Of a stretch of DNA of 64,000 bases, positions 18,693 through 29,779 are shown one piece after another; position 1 is the stretch's first letter; each line of letters begins with the position of its first letter. The DNA comes from Pseudomonas sp. MPC6. Lineage in GTDB: Bacteria; Pseudomonadota; Gammaproteobacteria; Pseudomonadales; Pseudomonadaceae. The notes under the pieces were generated by a model. The model ran no database searches. It was not told where the DNA came from and saw only the letters and a program-made list of their open reading frames with translations. Made by a program: the position numbers and the translations under genes. The DNA is taken from contig NZ_CP034783.1 in the NCBI RefSeq assembly GCF_006094435.1, positions 523,001 to 587,000 on the forward strand. Direction: 5' to 3'.

Positions 18693-21600
18693 ATGAAAGC
18701 AGGTCTGTACCAACCAGATGAATTCAAGGATAACTGCGGTTTCGGCCTGATAGCCCATATGCAGGGCGAGCCCAGTCATACCCTTTTGCAAACGGCCGTC
18801 GAGGCCCTGACCTGCATGACCCACCGCGGTGGGATCAACGCCGACGGCAAGACCGGTGACGGTTGCGGTCTGCTGATTCAAAAGCCGGACGCGTTCCTGC
18901 GAGCCATCGCCCAGGAAACCTTCGGCGTCGAACTGCCCAAGCAATATGCGGTGGGCATGGTCTTCTTCAACCAGGATCCGGTCAAAGCCGAAGCCGCTCG
19001 CGAGAACATGAATCGCGAGCTCCTGGCGGAAGGCCTGCAGCTGGTCGGCTGGCGCAAAGTGCCGATCGACACCAGCGTCCTCGGCCGCCTGGCCCTCGAG
19101 CGCCTGCCGCAGATCGAGCAGGTGTACATCGGCGGTGAAGGCCTGAGCGACCAGGACATGGCGATCAAGCTGTTCAGCGCCCGTCGTCGCTCGTCCGTGG
19201 CCAACGCCGCCGACGTCGATCACTACATCTGCAGCTTTTCCCACAAGACCATCATTTATAAAGGCCTGATGATGCCGGCGGATTTGACCGCCTTCTATCC
19301 AGACCTCAGCGACCAGCGCCTGCAAACCTCGATCTGCGTGTTCCACCAGCGCTTTTCGACCAACACCTTGCCAAAATGGCCGCTGGCGCAGCCGTTCCGC
19401 TTCCTCGCCCACAACGGCGAGATCAACACCATCACCGGCAACCGCAACTGGGCCCAGGCCCGGCGCACCAAGTTCACCAACGATCTGATGGATCTGGAAG
19501 AACTCGGCCCGCTGGTCAACCGTGTAGGTTCCGACTCCTCCAGCATGGACAACATGCTCGAGCTGATGGTCACCGGTGGCATCGACCTGTTCCGCGGCGT
19601 GCGGATGATCATTCCGCCTGCGTGGCAGAACGTCGAAACCATGGACCCGGACCTGCGGGCGTTCTACGAATACAACTCGATGCACATGGAACCGTGGGAC
19701 GGCCCGGCCGGTGTGGTAATGACCGACGGTCGCTATGCGGTGTGCCTGCTCGACCGTAACGGTCTGCGCCCGGCGCGTTGGGTCACCACCAAGAACGGCT
19801 TCATCACCCTGGCGTCGGAAATCGGTGTCTGGAACTACCAGCCTGAAGACGTGATCGCCAAGGGCCGCGTCGGCCCGGGCCAGATCTTTGCCGTGGACAC
19901 CGAAACCGGTCAGATCCTCGACACCGATGCCATCGACAACCGCTTGAAGTCGCGTCATCCGTACAAGCAATGGCTGCGCAAGAATGCCCTGCGCATCCAG
20001 GCGACCATGGAAGACAACGACCACGGATCGGCGTTCTACGACGTCGATCAGCTCAAGCAGTACATGAAGATGTACCAGGTCACGTTCGAAGAACGTGATC
20101 AGGTGCTGCGTCCGCTCGGCGAGCAAGGCTACGAGGCCGTTGGCTCGATGGGCGACGATACGCCGATGGCCGTGCTGTCCCAGCGCGTGCGCACGCCGTA
20201 CGACTATTTCCGCCAGCAGTTCGCGCAGGTGACCAACCCGCCGATCGACCCGCTGCGTGAAGCCATCGTCATGTCGCTGGAGATCTGCCTCGGTGCCGAG
20301 CGCAACATCTTCCAGGAGTCGCCGGAACACGCCTCGCGCGTGATCCTCAGCTCGCCGGTCATTTCCCCGGCCAAGTGGCGCTCGCTGATGAACCTCGATC
20401 GTCCGGGCTTCGAGCGCGCGATCATCGACCTCAACTATGACGAGAGCGTCGGCCTCGAAGCCGCGGTGCGCAACGTCGCCGATCAGGCTGAAGAAGCGGT
20501 TCGCGCCGGTCGCACCCAGATCGTGTTGAGCGACCGTCACATCGCCCCGGGCAAGTTGCCGATCCACGCATCCCTGGCCACCGGCGCGGTGCACCACCGC
20601 CTGACCGAAAAAGGCCTGCGTTGCGACTCCAACATCCTGGTGGAAACCGCGACCGCTCGCGATCCGCATCACTTCGCGGTGTTGATCGGTTTCGGCGCCT
20701 CGGCGGTCTATCCGTTCCTGGCCTACGAAGTGCTGGGCGACTTGATCCGTACCGGTGAAGTGCTGGGCGACCTCTATGAGGTGTTCAAGAACTACCGCAA
20801 AGGCATCACCAAAGGCCTGCTGAAGATCCTGTCGAAGATGGGCATTTCCACCATCGCTTCCTACCGCGGAGCACAATTGTTCGAAGCGATCGGCCTGTCC
20901 GAGGAAGTCTGCGACCTGAGCTTCCGTGGTGTGCCAAGCCGTATCAAGGGCGCGCGTTTCGTCGACATAGAAGCCGAGCAGAAAGCCCTGGCCGCCGAAG
21001 CCTGGAGCCCGCGCAAGCCGATCCAGCAGGGCGGATTGCTGAAGTTCGTCCACGGTGGCGAATACCACGCCTACAACCCGGACGTGGTCAACACCCTGCA
21101 AGCCGCTGTGCAGCAGGGCGACTACGGCAAGTTCAAGGAATACACGGCGCTGGTGGATAACCGCCCGGTGTCGATGATCCGCGACCTGTTCAAGGTCAAG
21201 ACCCTCGATACGCCGTTGGACATCAGCGAGATCGAACCACTGGAATCGGTGCTCAAGCGCTTCGACTCCGCGGGTATCTCGTTGGGCGCGCTGTCGCCGG
21301 AAGCCCACGAAGCCCTGGCCGAAGCCATGAACCGCCTCGGTGCGCGTTCCAACTCCGGCGAAGGCGGCGAAGACCCGGCGCGCTACGGCACCATCAAGAG
21401 TTCGAAAATCAAGCAAGTCGCGACCGGCCGTTTCGGGGTGACCCCGGAATACCTGGTCAACGCCGAAGTGCTGCAGATCAAGGTCGCCCAGGGCGCCAAG
21501 CCCGGCGAAGGCGGTCAGCTGCCGGGCGGCAAGGTCAACGGTCTGATCGCCAAGCTGCGTTACGCAGTGCCGGGCGTGACCCTGATTTCGCCACCGCCGC

Positions 21601-23138
21601 ACCACGACATCTACTCGATCGAAGACTTGTCGCAGCTGATTTTCGACCTGAAACAAGTCAACCCGAAGGCCCTGGTCTCGGTGAAGCTGGTAGCAGAAGC
21701 GGGCGTCGGCACCATCGCCGCCGGTGTGGCCAAGGCCTACGCGGACTTGATCACCATCTCCGGCTACGACGGCGGCACCGGCGCATCGCCGCTGACCTCG
21801 ATCAAATACGCCGGCGCACCGTGGGAGCTCGGCCTGGCCGAAACCCACCAGACTCTGCGTGGCAACGACCTGCGCGGCAAAGTCCGGGTGCAGACCGACG
21901 GCGGCCTGAAAACCGGCCTCGACGTGATCAAGGCGGCGATCCTCGGCGCTGAAAGCTTCGGCTTCGGCACCGCGCCAATGATCGCGCTGGGTTGCAAATA
22001 CCTGCGTATCTGCCACCTGAACAACTGCGCCACCGGCGTTGCGACCCAGAACGAGAAGCTGCGCAAGGATCACTACATCGGTACCGTCGACATGGTGGTG
22101 AATTTCTTCACCTACGTCGCCGAAGAAACCCGTGAGTGGCTGGCCAAGCTGGGCGTGCGCTCCCTCGAAGAGCTGATCGGCCGTACCGATCTGCTGGAAA
22201 TCCTCGAAGGCCAGACCGCCAAGCAGAACCACCTGGACCTGACCCCGTTGCTCGGCAGCGATCACATCCCGGCAGACAAGCCTCAGTTCTGCCAGGTCGA
22301 GCGCAACCCGCCGTTCGACAAAGGCCTGCTGGCCGAGAAAATGGTCGACCTGGCCACCTCGGCCATCAACGACATGAGCGGCGCCGATTTCGCCCTGGAT
22401 ATCTGCAACTGCGACCGTTCCATCGGTGCGCGGATCTCCGGTGAAATCGCACGCAAGTATGGCAATCAGGGCATGGCCAGCGCACCGATCACCTTCCGCT
22501 TCAACGGGACGGCCGGTCAGAGCTTCGGTGTGTGGAACGCCGGCGGCTTGAACATGTACCTGGAAGGCGATGCCAACGACTATGTGGGCAAAGGCATGAC
22601 CGGCGGCAAACTGGTCATCGTTCCGCCGAAGGGTAGCGTGTACAAGACTCAGGACAGTGCCATCATCGGCAACACCTGCCTGTACGGCGCCACCGGTGGC
22701 AAACTGTTCGCCGCCGGGACTGCGGGCGAGCGCTTCGCGGTGCGCAACTCCGGTGCTCACACCGTGGTTGAAGGCACTGGCGATCACTGCTGCGAATACA
22801 TGACCGGTGGTTTCGTCTGCGTCCTGGGCAAGACCGGTTACAACTTCGGCTCAGGCATGACCGGCGGTTTCGCCTACGTACTCGACCAGGACAACTCGTT
22901 CGTTGACCGGGTCAACCACGAACTGGTGGAAATCCAGCGGATCAGCGGTGAGGCGATGGAAGCCTATCGCAGCCACTTGCAACGCGTGCTGAACGAATAC
23001 GTCGAGGAAACCGACAGCGAGTGGGGTCGTAACCTCGCTGAAAACCTCGATGACTATCTGCGTCGTTTCTGGCTGGTCAAGCCCAAGGCTGCCAACCTGA
23101 AATCGTTGCTTTCCAGCACCCGTGCCAACCCGCAGTGA
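18693..23138 (+). CDS. gltB: Glutamate synthase large (alpha) subunit
   Basis: NADPH-dependent GOGAT alpha chain, 1481 aa. It takes the glutamine amide nitrogen to 2-oxoglutarate. Cys15 in [11 protein letters not shown] is the N-terminal nucleophile exposed after propeptide removal, which supports the ATG at 18693 rather than the in-frame GTG two codons upstream. Class II amidotransferase domain (about 15-430), central domain, FMN-binding synthase domain with [14 protein letters not shown], 3Fe-4S Cys cluster in [15 protein letters not shown], and the C-terminal beta-helix GXGXG domain ([21 protein letters not shown]). Operon with gltD, 33 nt downstream. Confidence 0.98.
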   Translation: MKAGLYQPDEFKDNCGFGLIAHMQGEPSHTLLQTAVEALTCMTHRGGINADGKTGDGCGLLIQKPDAFLRAIAQETFGVELPKQYAVGMVFFNQDPVKAEAARENMNRELLAEGLQLVGWRKVPIDTSVLGRLALERLPQIEQVYIGGEGLSDQDMAIKLFSARRRSSVANAADVDHYICSFSHKTIIYKGLMMPADLTAFYPDLSDQRLQTSICVFHQRFSTNTLPKWPLAQPFRFLAHNGEINTITGNRNWAQARRTKFTNDLMDLEELGPLVNRVGSDSSSMDNMLELMVTGGIDLFRGVRMIIPPAWQNVETMDPDLRAFYEYNSMHMEPWDGPAGVVMTDGRYAVCLLDRNGLRPARWVTTKNGFITLASEIGVWNYQPEDVIAKGRVGPGQIFAVDTETGQILDTDAIDNRLKSRHPYKQWLRKNALRIQATMEDNDHGSAFYDVDQLKQYMKMYQVTFEERDQVLRPLGEQGYEAVGSMGDDTPMAVLSQRVRTPYDYFRQQFAQVTNPPIDPLREAIVMSLEICLGAERNIFQESPEHASRVILSSPVISPAKWRSLMNLDRPGFERAIIDLNYDESVGLEAAVRNVADQAEEAVRAGRTQIVLSDRHIAPGKLPIHASLATGAVHHRLTEKGLRCDSNILVETATARDPHHFAVLIGFGASAVYPFLAYEVLGDLIRTGEVLGDLYEVFKNYRKGITKGLLKILSKMGISTIASYRGAQLFEAIGLSEEVCDLSFRGVPSRIKGARFVDIEAEQKALAAEAWSPRKPIQQGGLLKFVHGGEYHAYNPDVVNTLQAAVQQGDYGKFKEYTALVDNRPVSMIRDLFKVKTLDTPLDISEIEPLESVLKRFDSAGISLGALSPEAHEALAEAMNRLGARSNSGEGGEDPARYGTIKSSKIKQVATGRFGVTPEYLVNAEVLQIKVAQGAKPGEGGQLPGGKVNGLIAKLRYAVPGVTLISPPPHHDIYSIEDLSQLIFDLKQVNPKALVSVKLVAEAGVGTIAAGVAKAYADLITISGYDGGTGASPLTSIKYAGAPWELGLAETHQTLRGNDLRGKVRVQTDGGLKTGLDVIKAAILGAESFGFGTAPMIALGCKYLRICHLNNCATGVATQNEKLRKDHYIGTVDMVVNFFTYVAEETREWLAKLGVRSLEELIGRTDLLEILEGQTAKQNHLDLTPLLGSDHIPADKPQFCQVERNPPFDKGLLAEKMVDLATSAINDMSGADFALDICNCDRSIGARISGEIARKYGNQGMASAPITFRFNGTAGQSFGVWNAGGLNMYLEGDANDYVGKGMTGGKLVIVPPKGSVYKTQDSAIIGNTCLYGATGGKLFAAGTAGERFAVRNSGAHTVVEGTGDHCCEYMTGGFVCVLGKTGYNFGSGMTGGFAYVLDQDNSFVDRVNHELVEIQRISGEAMEAYRSHLQRVLNEYVEETDSEWGRNLAENLDDYLRRFWLVKPKAANLKSLLSSTRANPQ

Positions 23139-24590
<1,452 letters not shown>

Positions 24591-24620
24591 TCACTTCCTG
24601 AGATTGGAATACGATCAAAA

Positions 24621-24710
24621 TGTGGGAGCGGGCTTGCTCGCGAAGTCGGAGTGTCAGTCAGCATTGATGTTGCCTGATACACCGCTTTCGCGAGCAAGCC
24701 CGCTCCCACA
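24621..24710. repeat. REPIN between gltD and hemE
   Basis: TGTGGGAGCGGGCTTGCTCG and its complement at both ends, spacer containing GTGTCAGTCAGCATTGATG. The spacer resembles those at 60842-60932 and 48465-48568. Confidence 0.9.
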
Positions 24711-24842
24711 GTTGTTTCTCGGTGTTGCGAAAATCGTGATCCACCGCGACAAATTGACCCGATAGACAAAAGGCTGACCTGCAACCGTGCCTTTTGCGTC
24801 GCGCTCTGAGAAAATGCCCGCACTTTTTTTCCGGATGCCGAC

Positions 24843-25910
24843 ATGACTGCCCTGAAGAACGACCGTTTCCTTCGCGCCCTGCTCAAGCAACCTGTAGACG
24901 TCACCCCTGTGTGGATGATGCGTCAGGCCGGCCGCTACCTGCCTGAATACCGCGCCAGCCGTGCCAAGGCCGGCGACTTCATGAGCCTGTGCATGAATCC
25001 GGAGTTCGCTTGCGAAGTCACGATGCAACCGCTCGACCGCTATCCGCAACTGGACGCGGCGATCCTGTTCTCCGACATCCTCACCATCCCGGACGCCATG
25101 GGCCAGGGCCTGTACTTCGAAACAGGTGAAGGTCCACGCTTCAAGAAAGTCGTCAGCACCCTGGCGGACATCGAAGCCCTGCCGATCCCGGATCCGCACA
25201 AAGACCTCGGCTACGTCATGGACGCGGTCAGCACCATTCGCCGTGAGCTGAACGGCCGCGTGCCACTGATCGGCTTTGCCGGCAGCCCATGGACCCTGGC
25301 CACCTACATGGTTGAAGGCGGCTCGTCGAAAGACTATCGCAAGACCAAAACCATGCTCTACGACAACCCGCAAGCCTTGCACCTGTTGCTGGACAAGCTC
25401 GCGCAGACGGTCACCAGCTACCTCAACGGCCAGATCATGGCTGGCGCGCAAGCGGTGCAGATCTTCGACAGCTGGGGTGGCAGCCTCTCGGCGGCGGCGT
25501 ACCAGGAATTCTCCCTGGCTTACATGCGCAAGATCGTCAGCGGGCTGATTCGCGAACACGAAGGTCGAAAAGTGCCGGTGATCCTGTTCACCAAGGGTGG
25601 GGGGCTGTGGCTGGAAAGCATCGCCGACGCTGGCGCCGATGCACTGGGCCTGGACTGGACCTGCGACATCGGCAGCGCCCGTTCTCGCGTTGGCGACAAA
25701 GTCGCGCTGCAAGGCAACATGGACCCGACCGTGCTCTATGCCAAGCCAGAAGCCATTCGCACCGAAGTCGGCCGCATCCTCGCCGGCTACGGCAAGGGCA
25801 GTGGCCACGTGTTCAACCTCGGCCATGGCATCACCCCGGAAGTCGATCCGGAACACGCCGGTGCGTTCTTGCGCGCGGTGCATGAGTTGTCGGCGCAATA
25901 TCACGAGTGA
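24843..25910 (+). CDS. hemE: Uroporphyrinogen decarboxylase
   Basis: Decarboxylates the four acetate side chains of uroporphyrinogen III to coproporphyrinogen III in haem synthesis; no cofactor. 355 aa, TIM barrel. The conserved N-terminal [16 protein letters not shown] carries the substrate-binding Arg residues, and the catalytic Asp lies in [15 protein letters not shown]. Also [14 protein letters not shown] and the C-terminal [11 protein letters not shown]. Single gene with its own terminator. Confidence 0.98.
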   Translation: MTALKNDRFLRALLKQPVDVTPVWMMRQAGRYLPEYRASRAKAGDFMSLCMNPEFACEVTMQPLDRYPQLDAAILFSDILTIPDAMGQGLYFETGEGPRFKKVVSTLADIEALPIPDPHKDLGYVMDAVSTIRRELNGRVPLIGFAGSPWTLATYMVEGGSSKDYRKTKTMLYDNPQALHLLLDKLAQTVTSYLNGQIMAGAQAVQIFDSWGGSLSAAAYQEFSLAYMRKIVSGLIREHEGRKVPVILFTKGGGLWLESIADAGADALGLDWTCDIGSARSRVGDKVALQGNMDPTVLYAKPEAIRTEVGRILAGYGKGSGHVFNLGHGITPEVDPEHAGAFLRAVHELSAQYHE

Positions 25911-25924
25911 TCGTGACCCAATAG

Positions 25925-25953
25925 AAAACGCCCGGCTTATGCCGGGCGTTTTT
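25925..25953 (+). terminator. hemE intrinsic terminator
   Basis: AAAACGCCCGGC and GCCGGGCGTTTTT pair around TTAT, 15 nt after the stop. Strong. Confidence 0.92.
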
Positions 25954-25983
25954 GTTTGGCGATATGGGGCCGCACTCGGTCAA

Positions 25984-26079
25984 TGTAGGAGCGAGCTTGC
26001 TCGCGAAGAGGCCGGCACATTCAACAAAGATGTTGGCTGACAGACCGCTTTCGCCGGCAAGCCGGTCTCGCTCCCACAG
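25984..26079. repeat. REPIN with unlike arms
   Basis: The left arm is TGTAGGAGCGAGCTTGCTCG but the right arm reads TCGCCGGCAAGCCGGTCTCG before CTCCCACA, so the two REPs come from different sequence variants. Lies between the convergent hemE and MFS genes. Confidence 0.8.
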
Positions 26080-26088
26080 GGTTCCGCG

Positions 26089-27363
26089 TCAGGCTTTTAC
26101 GCCGGTCAGCGGCGGCAACTTCGCCAGTTTCAACGCCACCAACAGCGCAATGACCAGCAATCCGCCAATGAACAGGCCAATCCCGTTCCACCCGCCCAAA
26201 TGCCAGAACACCCCACCCGCCGTGCCGGCAATGCTCGACCCGGCGTAATAGCTGAACAGGTACAGCGACGACGCCTGCCCCTTGGCCTTGAGCGCGCGGC
26301 GGCCGATCCAGCTGCTGGCCACCGAATGGGCGCCGAAGAAGCCGAAGGTAAAAATCAGCATGCCGACGATCACCAGCGGCAATGACGTGAACAGGGTCAG
26401 GGCCAGGCCGGCGATCATCAGCACGATGGTGGCCCAGAGCATTTTGCGCCGGCCGAGTTTGTCGGCCAGGGCGCCGACTTTCGCCGAGCTGTAAATGCCC
26501 GACAGGTACACCACCGAGAGCAGCCCGACAAAGGCCTGATCCAAGTGATACGGCTCGGCCAGCAAGCGATAGCCGATATAGTTGAACAGGGTGACGAACG
26601 CGCCCATCAGCACAAAGGCTTCGAGGAACAACAGCGGCAGGCCGGCATCGCGAAAGTGCATGGTGAAGCCGTCGAGCAGGCTGCGCGGGTGCAATGAGCG
26701 AGGGCGGAAGTTGCGCGACTCGGGGAGAATTTTCCAGAACACCGCCGCCGCGATCAGCGCCAGGCCGCCGATCACCAGCATCGCCGCGTGCCAGCTGATG
26801 AAGTCGATCAACACCCCGGTAATCAAGCGTCCGCTCATCCCGCCGATCGCGTTGCCGGCGATGTACAGGCCCATGGCCAGGCCGATGTGCTGCGGGTGGA
26901 TCTCTTCACTCAGGTAAGTCATGGCCACCGCGGCCAGACCGCTCAATGACAACCCGATCAACGCGCGCATGAGTAACACGCCGTGCCAGCTCGGCATCAT
27001 GGAGCTGGCGATGGTGCACAGCGCCGCCGCGAACAACGCCGCCACCATGACCGGTTTACGCCCTATACGGTCGGAGAGGGGACCCGTTATCAACAAGCCA
27101 ATGGCGAGCATGCCAGTGGCCACCGACAGAATCAGGCTGCTCTGGGCCGCGTTGATGGCGTACTCGTGGGACAGCAGCGGCATCATCGGTTGCACGCAAT
27201 AAAGCAGGGCGAAGGTCGCGAAGCCGCCAGAGAACAGTGCCAGCACCGTGCGCATGAACAGCGGCGTGCCTTTTTCGATGTAAATGTCCTGCACCTGCGC
27301 GACGACATCGTCCTGCACGGCGGGCGGAATTTCATGGGCGAGTGGAGCGACAGCAGTTTTCAC
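26089..27363 (-). CDS. MFS transporter (YnfM-like)
   Basis: Twelve-helix major facilitator, 424 aa from a GTG at 27363 (VKTAVAPLAHEIPP) preceded by CGAGGTCTGAA; the frame upstream to 27483 overlaps the divergent regulator and is rejected. The loop between helices 2 and 3 has GPLSDRIGRKPVM, the MFS signature, and a second copy is ADKLGRRKMLW. Substrate is unknown; similarity to YnfM-type exporters suggests drug or arabinose-like efflux, by inference only. Divergent LysR gene 118 nt away is the likely regulator. Confidence 0.88.
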   Translation of the reverse strand: MKTAVAPLAHEIPPAVQDDVVAQVQDIYIEKGTPLFMRTVLALFSGGFATFALLYCVQPMMPLLSHEYAINAAQSSLILSVATGMLAIGLLITGPLSDRIGRKPVMVAALFAAALCTIASSMMPSWHGVLLMRALIGLSLSGLAAVAMTYLSEEIHPQHIGLAMGLYIAGNAIGGMSGRLITGVLIDFISWHAAMLVIGGLALIAAAVFWKILPESRNFRPRSLHPRSLLDGFTMHFRDAGLPLLFLEAFVLMGAFVTLFNYIGYRLLAEPYHLDQAFVGLLSVVYLSGIYSSAKVGALADKLGRRKMLWATIVLMIAGLALTLFTSLPLVIVGMLIFTFGFFGAHSVASSWIGRRALKAKGQASSLYLFSYYAGSSIAGTAGGVFWHLGGWNGIGLFIGGLLVIALLVALKLAKLPPLTGVKA

Positions 27364-27430
27364 TTCAGACCTCGGAGAGCGCAGCCGATCAGGCACAGGA
27401 AAAAGCATATAGCTGCCTAATGATTCAATC

Positions 27431-27440
27431 CAATATATTG
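27431..27440. promoter_or_regulatory. Palindrome between MFS and LysR genes
   Basis: CAATATATTG is a perfect 10-bp palindrome in the 118-nt divergent region, a position where a LysR regulator usually binds both promoters. Confidence 0.35.
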
Positions 27441-27481
27441 TTCGACCTGTTTGAGAGGTTTTGCGACCTAATGAGGTTTTC

Positions 27482-28384
27482 ATGGAATTGCGTCACCTGC
27501 GCTACTTCATCGCCGTTGCCGAAGAACTGCATTTCGGCCGCGCCGCCCAGGTGCTGGGTATTTCCCAACCACCGCTAAGCCAGCAAATCCAGGCGCTGGA
27601 GGAGGAAGTGGGGGCGCGGCTGTTCGAACGGACCAATCGTCGGGTCGAGCTGAGTGAGGCCGGTCGATTGTTTCTGGAAGAGGCGCGGCTGGTGTTGGCT
27701 CAGGTGGATAAAGCGGCGGATGTTGCACGGCGGGCGCAGCTGGGTGAGTTGGGTGAGTTGAAGATTGGCTTTACCTCGTCTGCGCCCTTCAACTCGACCA
27801 TCCCTCAGGCCATCTTTTCGTTTCGCCAACGGTTTCCGGCAGTGCACTTGAATCTGCGGGAAATGAGCAGCACCCAGGTGGCCGTCGCCCTGGTGGACGG
27901 ATCGATCGAAGTTGGCATCATGCGGCCGCTGAGTCTGCCGGACTCACTGAGCATGGTGGAGCTGATGCGCGAGCCACTGGTGGCGGTCCTCAGCTCCAAG
28001 CATCCATTGGTGGCCGATAGCGAAGAGGGATTATTCCTCTCGGCCCTGGCCCTTGAACCCTTCGTATTCTTCCCGCGCAGCTACGGCAGCGGCCTGTACG
28101 CACAATTGCTCAGCCTGGCCCGGGATGCCGGCTTCAACCCGCACTTCGCGCAAGAGGCGGGCGAGGCGATGACGATTATCGGTCTGGTCGCGGCGGGATT
28201 GGGGGTATCGGTACTGCCGGCGTCTTATCAGCAGATGCGCATTGATGGCGTAGTGTATCGGCCGCTGCTGGATCCAGCGGCGGTGTCGGCGGTGTGGCTG
28301 GCCCAGCGCAAGGATCAGAAGTCGCCGATGGCCAAGGCGTTTATTGAGCTGCTGACGCGCAAGGTCGAGCCGCTGAAGCCTTGA
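27482..28384 (+). CDS. LysR-family transcriptional regulator
   Basis: 300 aa from the ATG at 27482 (MELRHLRYFIAVAEELHFGR) after TGAGGTTTTC. Winged helix-turn-helix at 1-60 with AAQVLGISQPPLSQQIQALE, a linker helix, and the periplasmic-binding-like effector domain (about 90-295). It likely controls the divergent MFS gene. Effector unknown. Confidence 0.93.
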   Translation: MELRHLRYFIAVAEELHFGRAAQVLGISQPPLSQQIQALEEEVGARLFERTNRRVELSEAGRLFLEEARLVLAQVDKAADVARRAQLGELGELKIGFTSSAPFNSTIPQAIFSFRQRFPAVHLNLREMSSTQVAVALVDGSIEVGIMRPLSLPDSLSMVELMREPLVAVLSSKHPLVADSEEGLFLSALALEPFVFFPRSYGSGLYAQLLSLARDAGFNPHFAQEAGEAMTIIGLVAAGLGVSVLPASYQQMRIDGVVYRPLLDPAAVSAVWLAQRKDQKSPMAKAFIELLTRKVEPLKP

Positions 28385-28413
28385 CTGCTGCGTCCGAACG
28401 CGGCCCGAGTCAA

Positions 28414-28503
28414 TCGCGGGCAAGCCCACTGCCACAGGGTTTGGCAGTGTGAATACGATTTTCGCCACACTGCCAAACCCTGTGGGAGCGGGCTTGCCCG
28501 CGA
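28414..28503. repeat. REPIN with a long perfect inner stem
   Basis: Outer REP arms TCGCGGGCAAGCCCA and GGGAGCGGGCTTGCCCGCGA enclose two 20-nt perfect complementary arms (28432-28451 and 28466-28485, based on CACAGGGTTTGGCAGTGTG) with a 14-nt loop. This stem is far longer than in the other REPINs here. Confidence 0.85.
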
Positions 28504-28526
28504 AGGCGCCCGCAAGAACACTAAAA

Positions 28527-28715
28527 ATGGCAGTTGTCTATGACGATGAAGTATTCACCCTATCGGAAGATATACCGCTTGCTGTAGGACGTCTCCGAAG
28601 TAATCCGGAGAGGCTACAGCGCCTTGCGGTGTTGCCTACAACTAATCCAGAATCCGCCGGCTTGTGCACCTTGGGGGCCGCCGGTAACTTGATTCGTGTC
28701 ACTGATTCCCAGTGA
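28527..28715 (+). CDS. Small ORF of unknown function
   Basis: 62 codons (MAVVYDDEVFTLSEDIPLAV to RVTDSQ). There is no clear ribosome site and no family I recognise. The DNA at 28582-28619 also forms a good hairpin (CTGTAG, CTCCG with CGGAG, CTACAG), so it may be part of an RNA element rather than a protein gene. Could be a real small protein; evidence is weak. Confidence 0.25.
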   Translation: MAVVYDDEVFTLSEDIPLAVGRLRSNPERLQRLAVLPTTNPESAGLCTLGAAGNLIRVTDSQ

Positions 28716-28926
28716 TCGGGTTTAGTAGCCCGGTTTTCCTTCCCAAACGAATGCACAAGCGTCGTTCAGTCAGGCATACGCCTGCACTTGATGGTAGCTG
28801 TGCGCATGGCGCCCTTGGGTGCGCCGGATTTGGGTCGGTGTCCGGTCTACTAACTTGCGCACAGCTGCCACCCTTCCGTTTAGTAGCGAAACAGGTTGCG
28901 GCACTACTAACAGGATTACCTTCCCA
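28582..28926 (+). ncRNA. Candidate structured leader RNA
   Basis: Several stems can be drawn before the start of the small gene at 28927. They are CTGTAG...CTACAG (28582-28619); GGTAGCTGTGCGCA with TGCGCACAGCTGCC (28793-28806 and 28856-28869) capped by GGCGC...GCGCC; and two TTAGTAG boxes (28722, 28880) that can pair with two CTACTAA boxes (28847, 28904). The 3' box GGATTACCTTCCCAATG covers the start region, and a similar GGTTTTCCTTCCCAA occurs at 28732. The alternative pairings look switch-like. Function, ligand and boundaries are inference. Confidence 0.45.
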
Positions 28927-29112
28927 ATGATAAAGCCAACTCCGAACCCGCCGGATACCGAGCCGGTCTCTCTTTCGGGATCAACCGATTCCGAGACACG
29001 CACGCCGAGCAAAATCTTCCTCATCGCCCCCGGCATCGACAATCAAACCCTGCTGGAATACGCCTGTGAAACACTTCAAGAGGAGACACTCCAAGTAACG
29101 CATTCGACTTAG
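28927..29112 (+). CDS. Short DUF3077/DUF6124-like protein
   Basis: 61 residues beginning MIKPTPNPPDTEPVSLSGS, with IFLIAPGIDNQTLLEYACET later. The KPTPNPP opening and the VAPGID..TLL.(N/H)A.E segment match, from memory, a family of small Pseudomonas proteins (DUF3077/DUF6124) of about 100 or more residues. This copy stops soon after the second segment, so it is probably C-terminally shortened. Its start sits at the end of the candidate leader RNA. No function is known to me. Confidence 0.6.
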   Translation: MIKPTPNPPDTEPVSLSGSTDSETRTPSKIFLIAPGIDNQTLLEYACETLQEETLQVTHST

Positions 29113-29163
29113 TGCTTTGCCCGATTCCTGCGCAGAATCAATTTCTTTTGACGGGTGCCATGG

Positions 29164-29547
29164 ATGCCACTTTTATATCAACCCAAGGAAGGCAGCGTGC
29201 TGATCTGCGACTTCAGGGGCTATGAAGTCCCTGAAATGGTCAAGATCAGGCCTGTTGTCGTTATAAGAAAACACAGATCCAATAGCTTACTGGTAACCGT
29301 TGTGCCGCTGAGTACCACCGCCCCGGATCATATGCTTGAGCACCATCTGGAACTTCAAAGTCATCTACAAGGCGCCAGTCCGGTCTGTTGGGCAAAATGC
29401 GACATGATTGCGACCGTGAGCCTTTCCCGACTCGACCGGATCAAACGCCGAGATCGCCAGGGAAAGCGTGTTTACGTCATTTCACAACTTGATACAGATG
29501 AGTTTTACGCAATCAAAGTCTCGGTGCGTAAGGCGCTGGGTCTGTAA
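29164..29547 (+). CDS. PemK/MazF-family toxin-like protein, orphan
   Basis: 127 aa. The N-terminal strand pattern EGSVLICDFRG, MVKIRPVVVIRKHR and LVTVVPLSTTAP follows the PemK/MazF beta-barrel of mRNA endoribonuclease toxins. No antitoxin-like gene with a DNA-binding domain lies next to it; the nearest upstream gene is the short DUF3077-like protein 51 nt away. The ATG at 29164 is preferred to GTG 29155 because the protein then starts at MPLLYQPKEG. Toxicity is inferred from the fold only. Confidence 0.65.
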   Translation: MPLLYQPKEGSVLICDFRGYEVPEMVKIRPVVVIRKHRSNSLLVTVVPLSTTAPDHMLEHHLELQSHLQGASPVCWAKCDMIATVSLSRLDRIKRRDRQGKRVYVISQLDTDEFYAIKVSVRKALGL

Positions 29548-29718
29548 TGGGGCCGATTGCAACACAGACAGGCGAGTTGCCACCTGTTGTCCATCACGCC
29601 ATTCCGGGCAATACTATCCATGTTCCCGAAAGGGGCTTGTGAGACTCTGAGGATCCTGGGTAACCAGCCATCGCAGAGCCAGGCAGGTCAAGGGCGATGA
29701 CAAGCCGGCCTGTTTGTG

Positions 29719-29743
29719 AAGGGGCGCCGAAAGGCGCCCTTTG
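29719..29743. terminator. Hairpin between PemK-like gene and apeR
   Basis: AAGGGGCGCC and GGCGCCCTT pair around a GAAA tetraloop. The T tract is short on either strand (CTTTGT on plus). It lies between two convergent genes and may stop transcription both ways. Confidence 0.55.
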
Positions 29744-29779
29744 TCGTTCTGGTGGTACTGAAAACGTTGAACCACCCGG

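Noticed and set aside
18549..22787. A 1412-codon open frame antisense to gltB
   Set aside because: gltB is unmistakable on the plus strand. The reverse frame is open because of high GC and third-position bias, is rich in His, Gln, Val and Asp, and shows no domain.
28712..28930. 72-codon plus frame ending at the DUF3077-like start
   Set aside because: It overlaps the structured leader, and its ATG at 28751 has no ribosome site. The stop overlap with the next ATG is the only point in its favour.
29548..29718. Possible small RNA or gene between the PemK-like gene and apeR
   Set aside because: The stretch has no convincing promoter, stem set or reading frame beyond the hairpin at its end.
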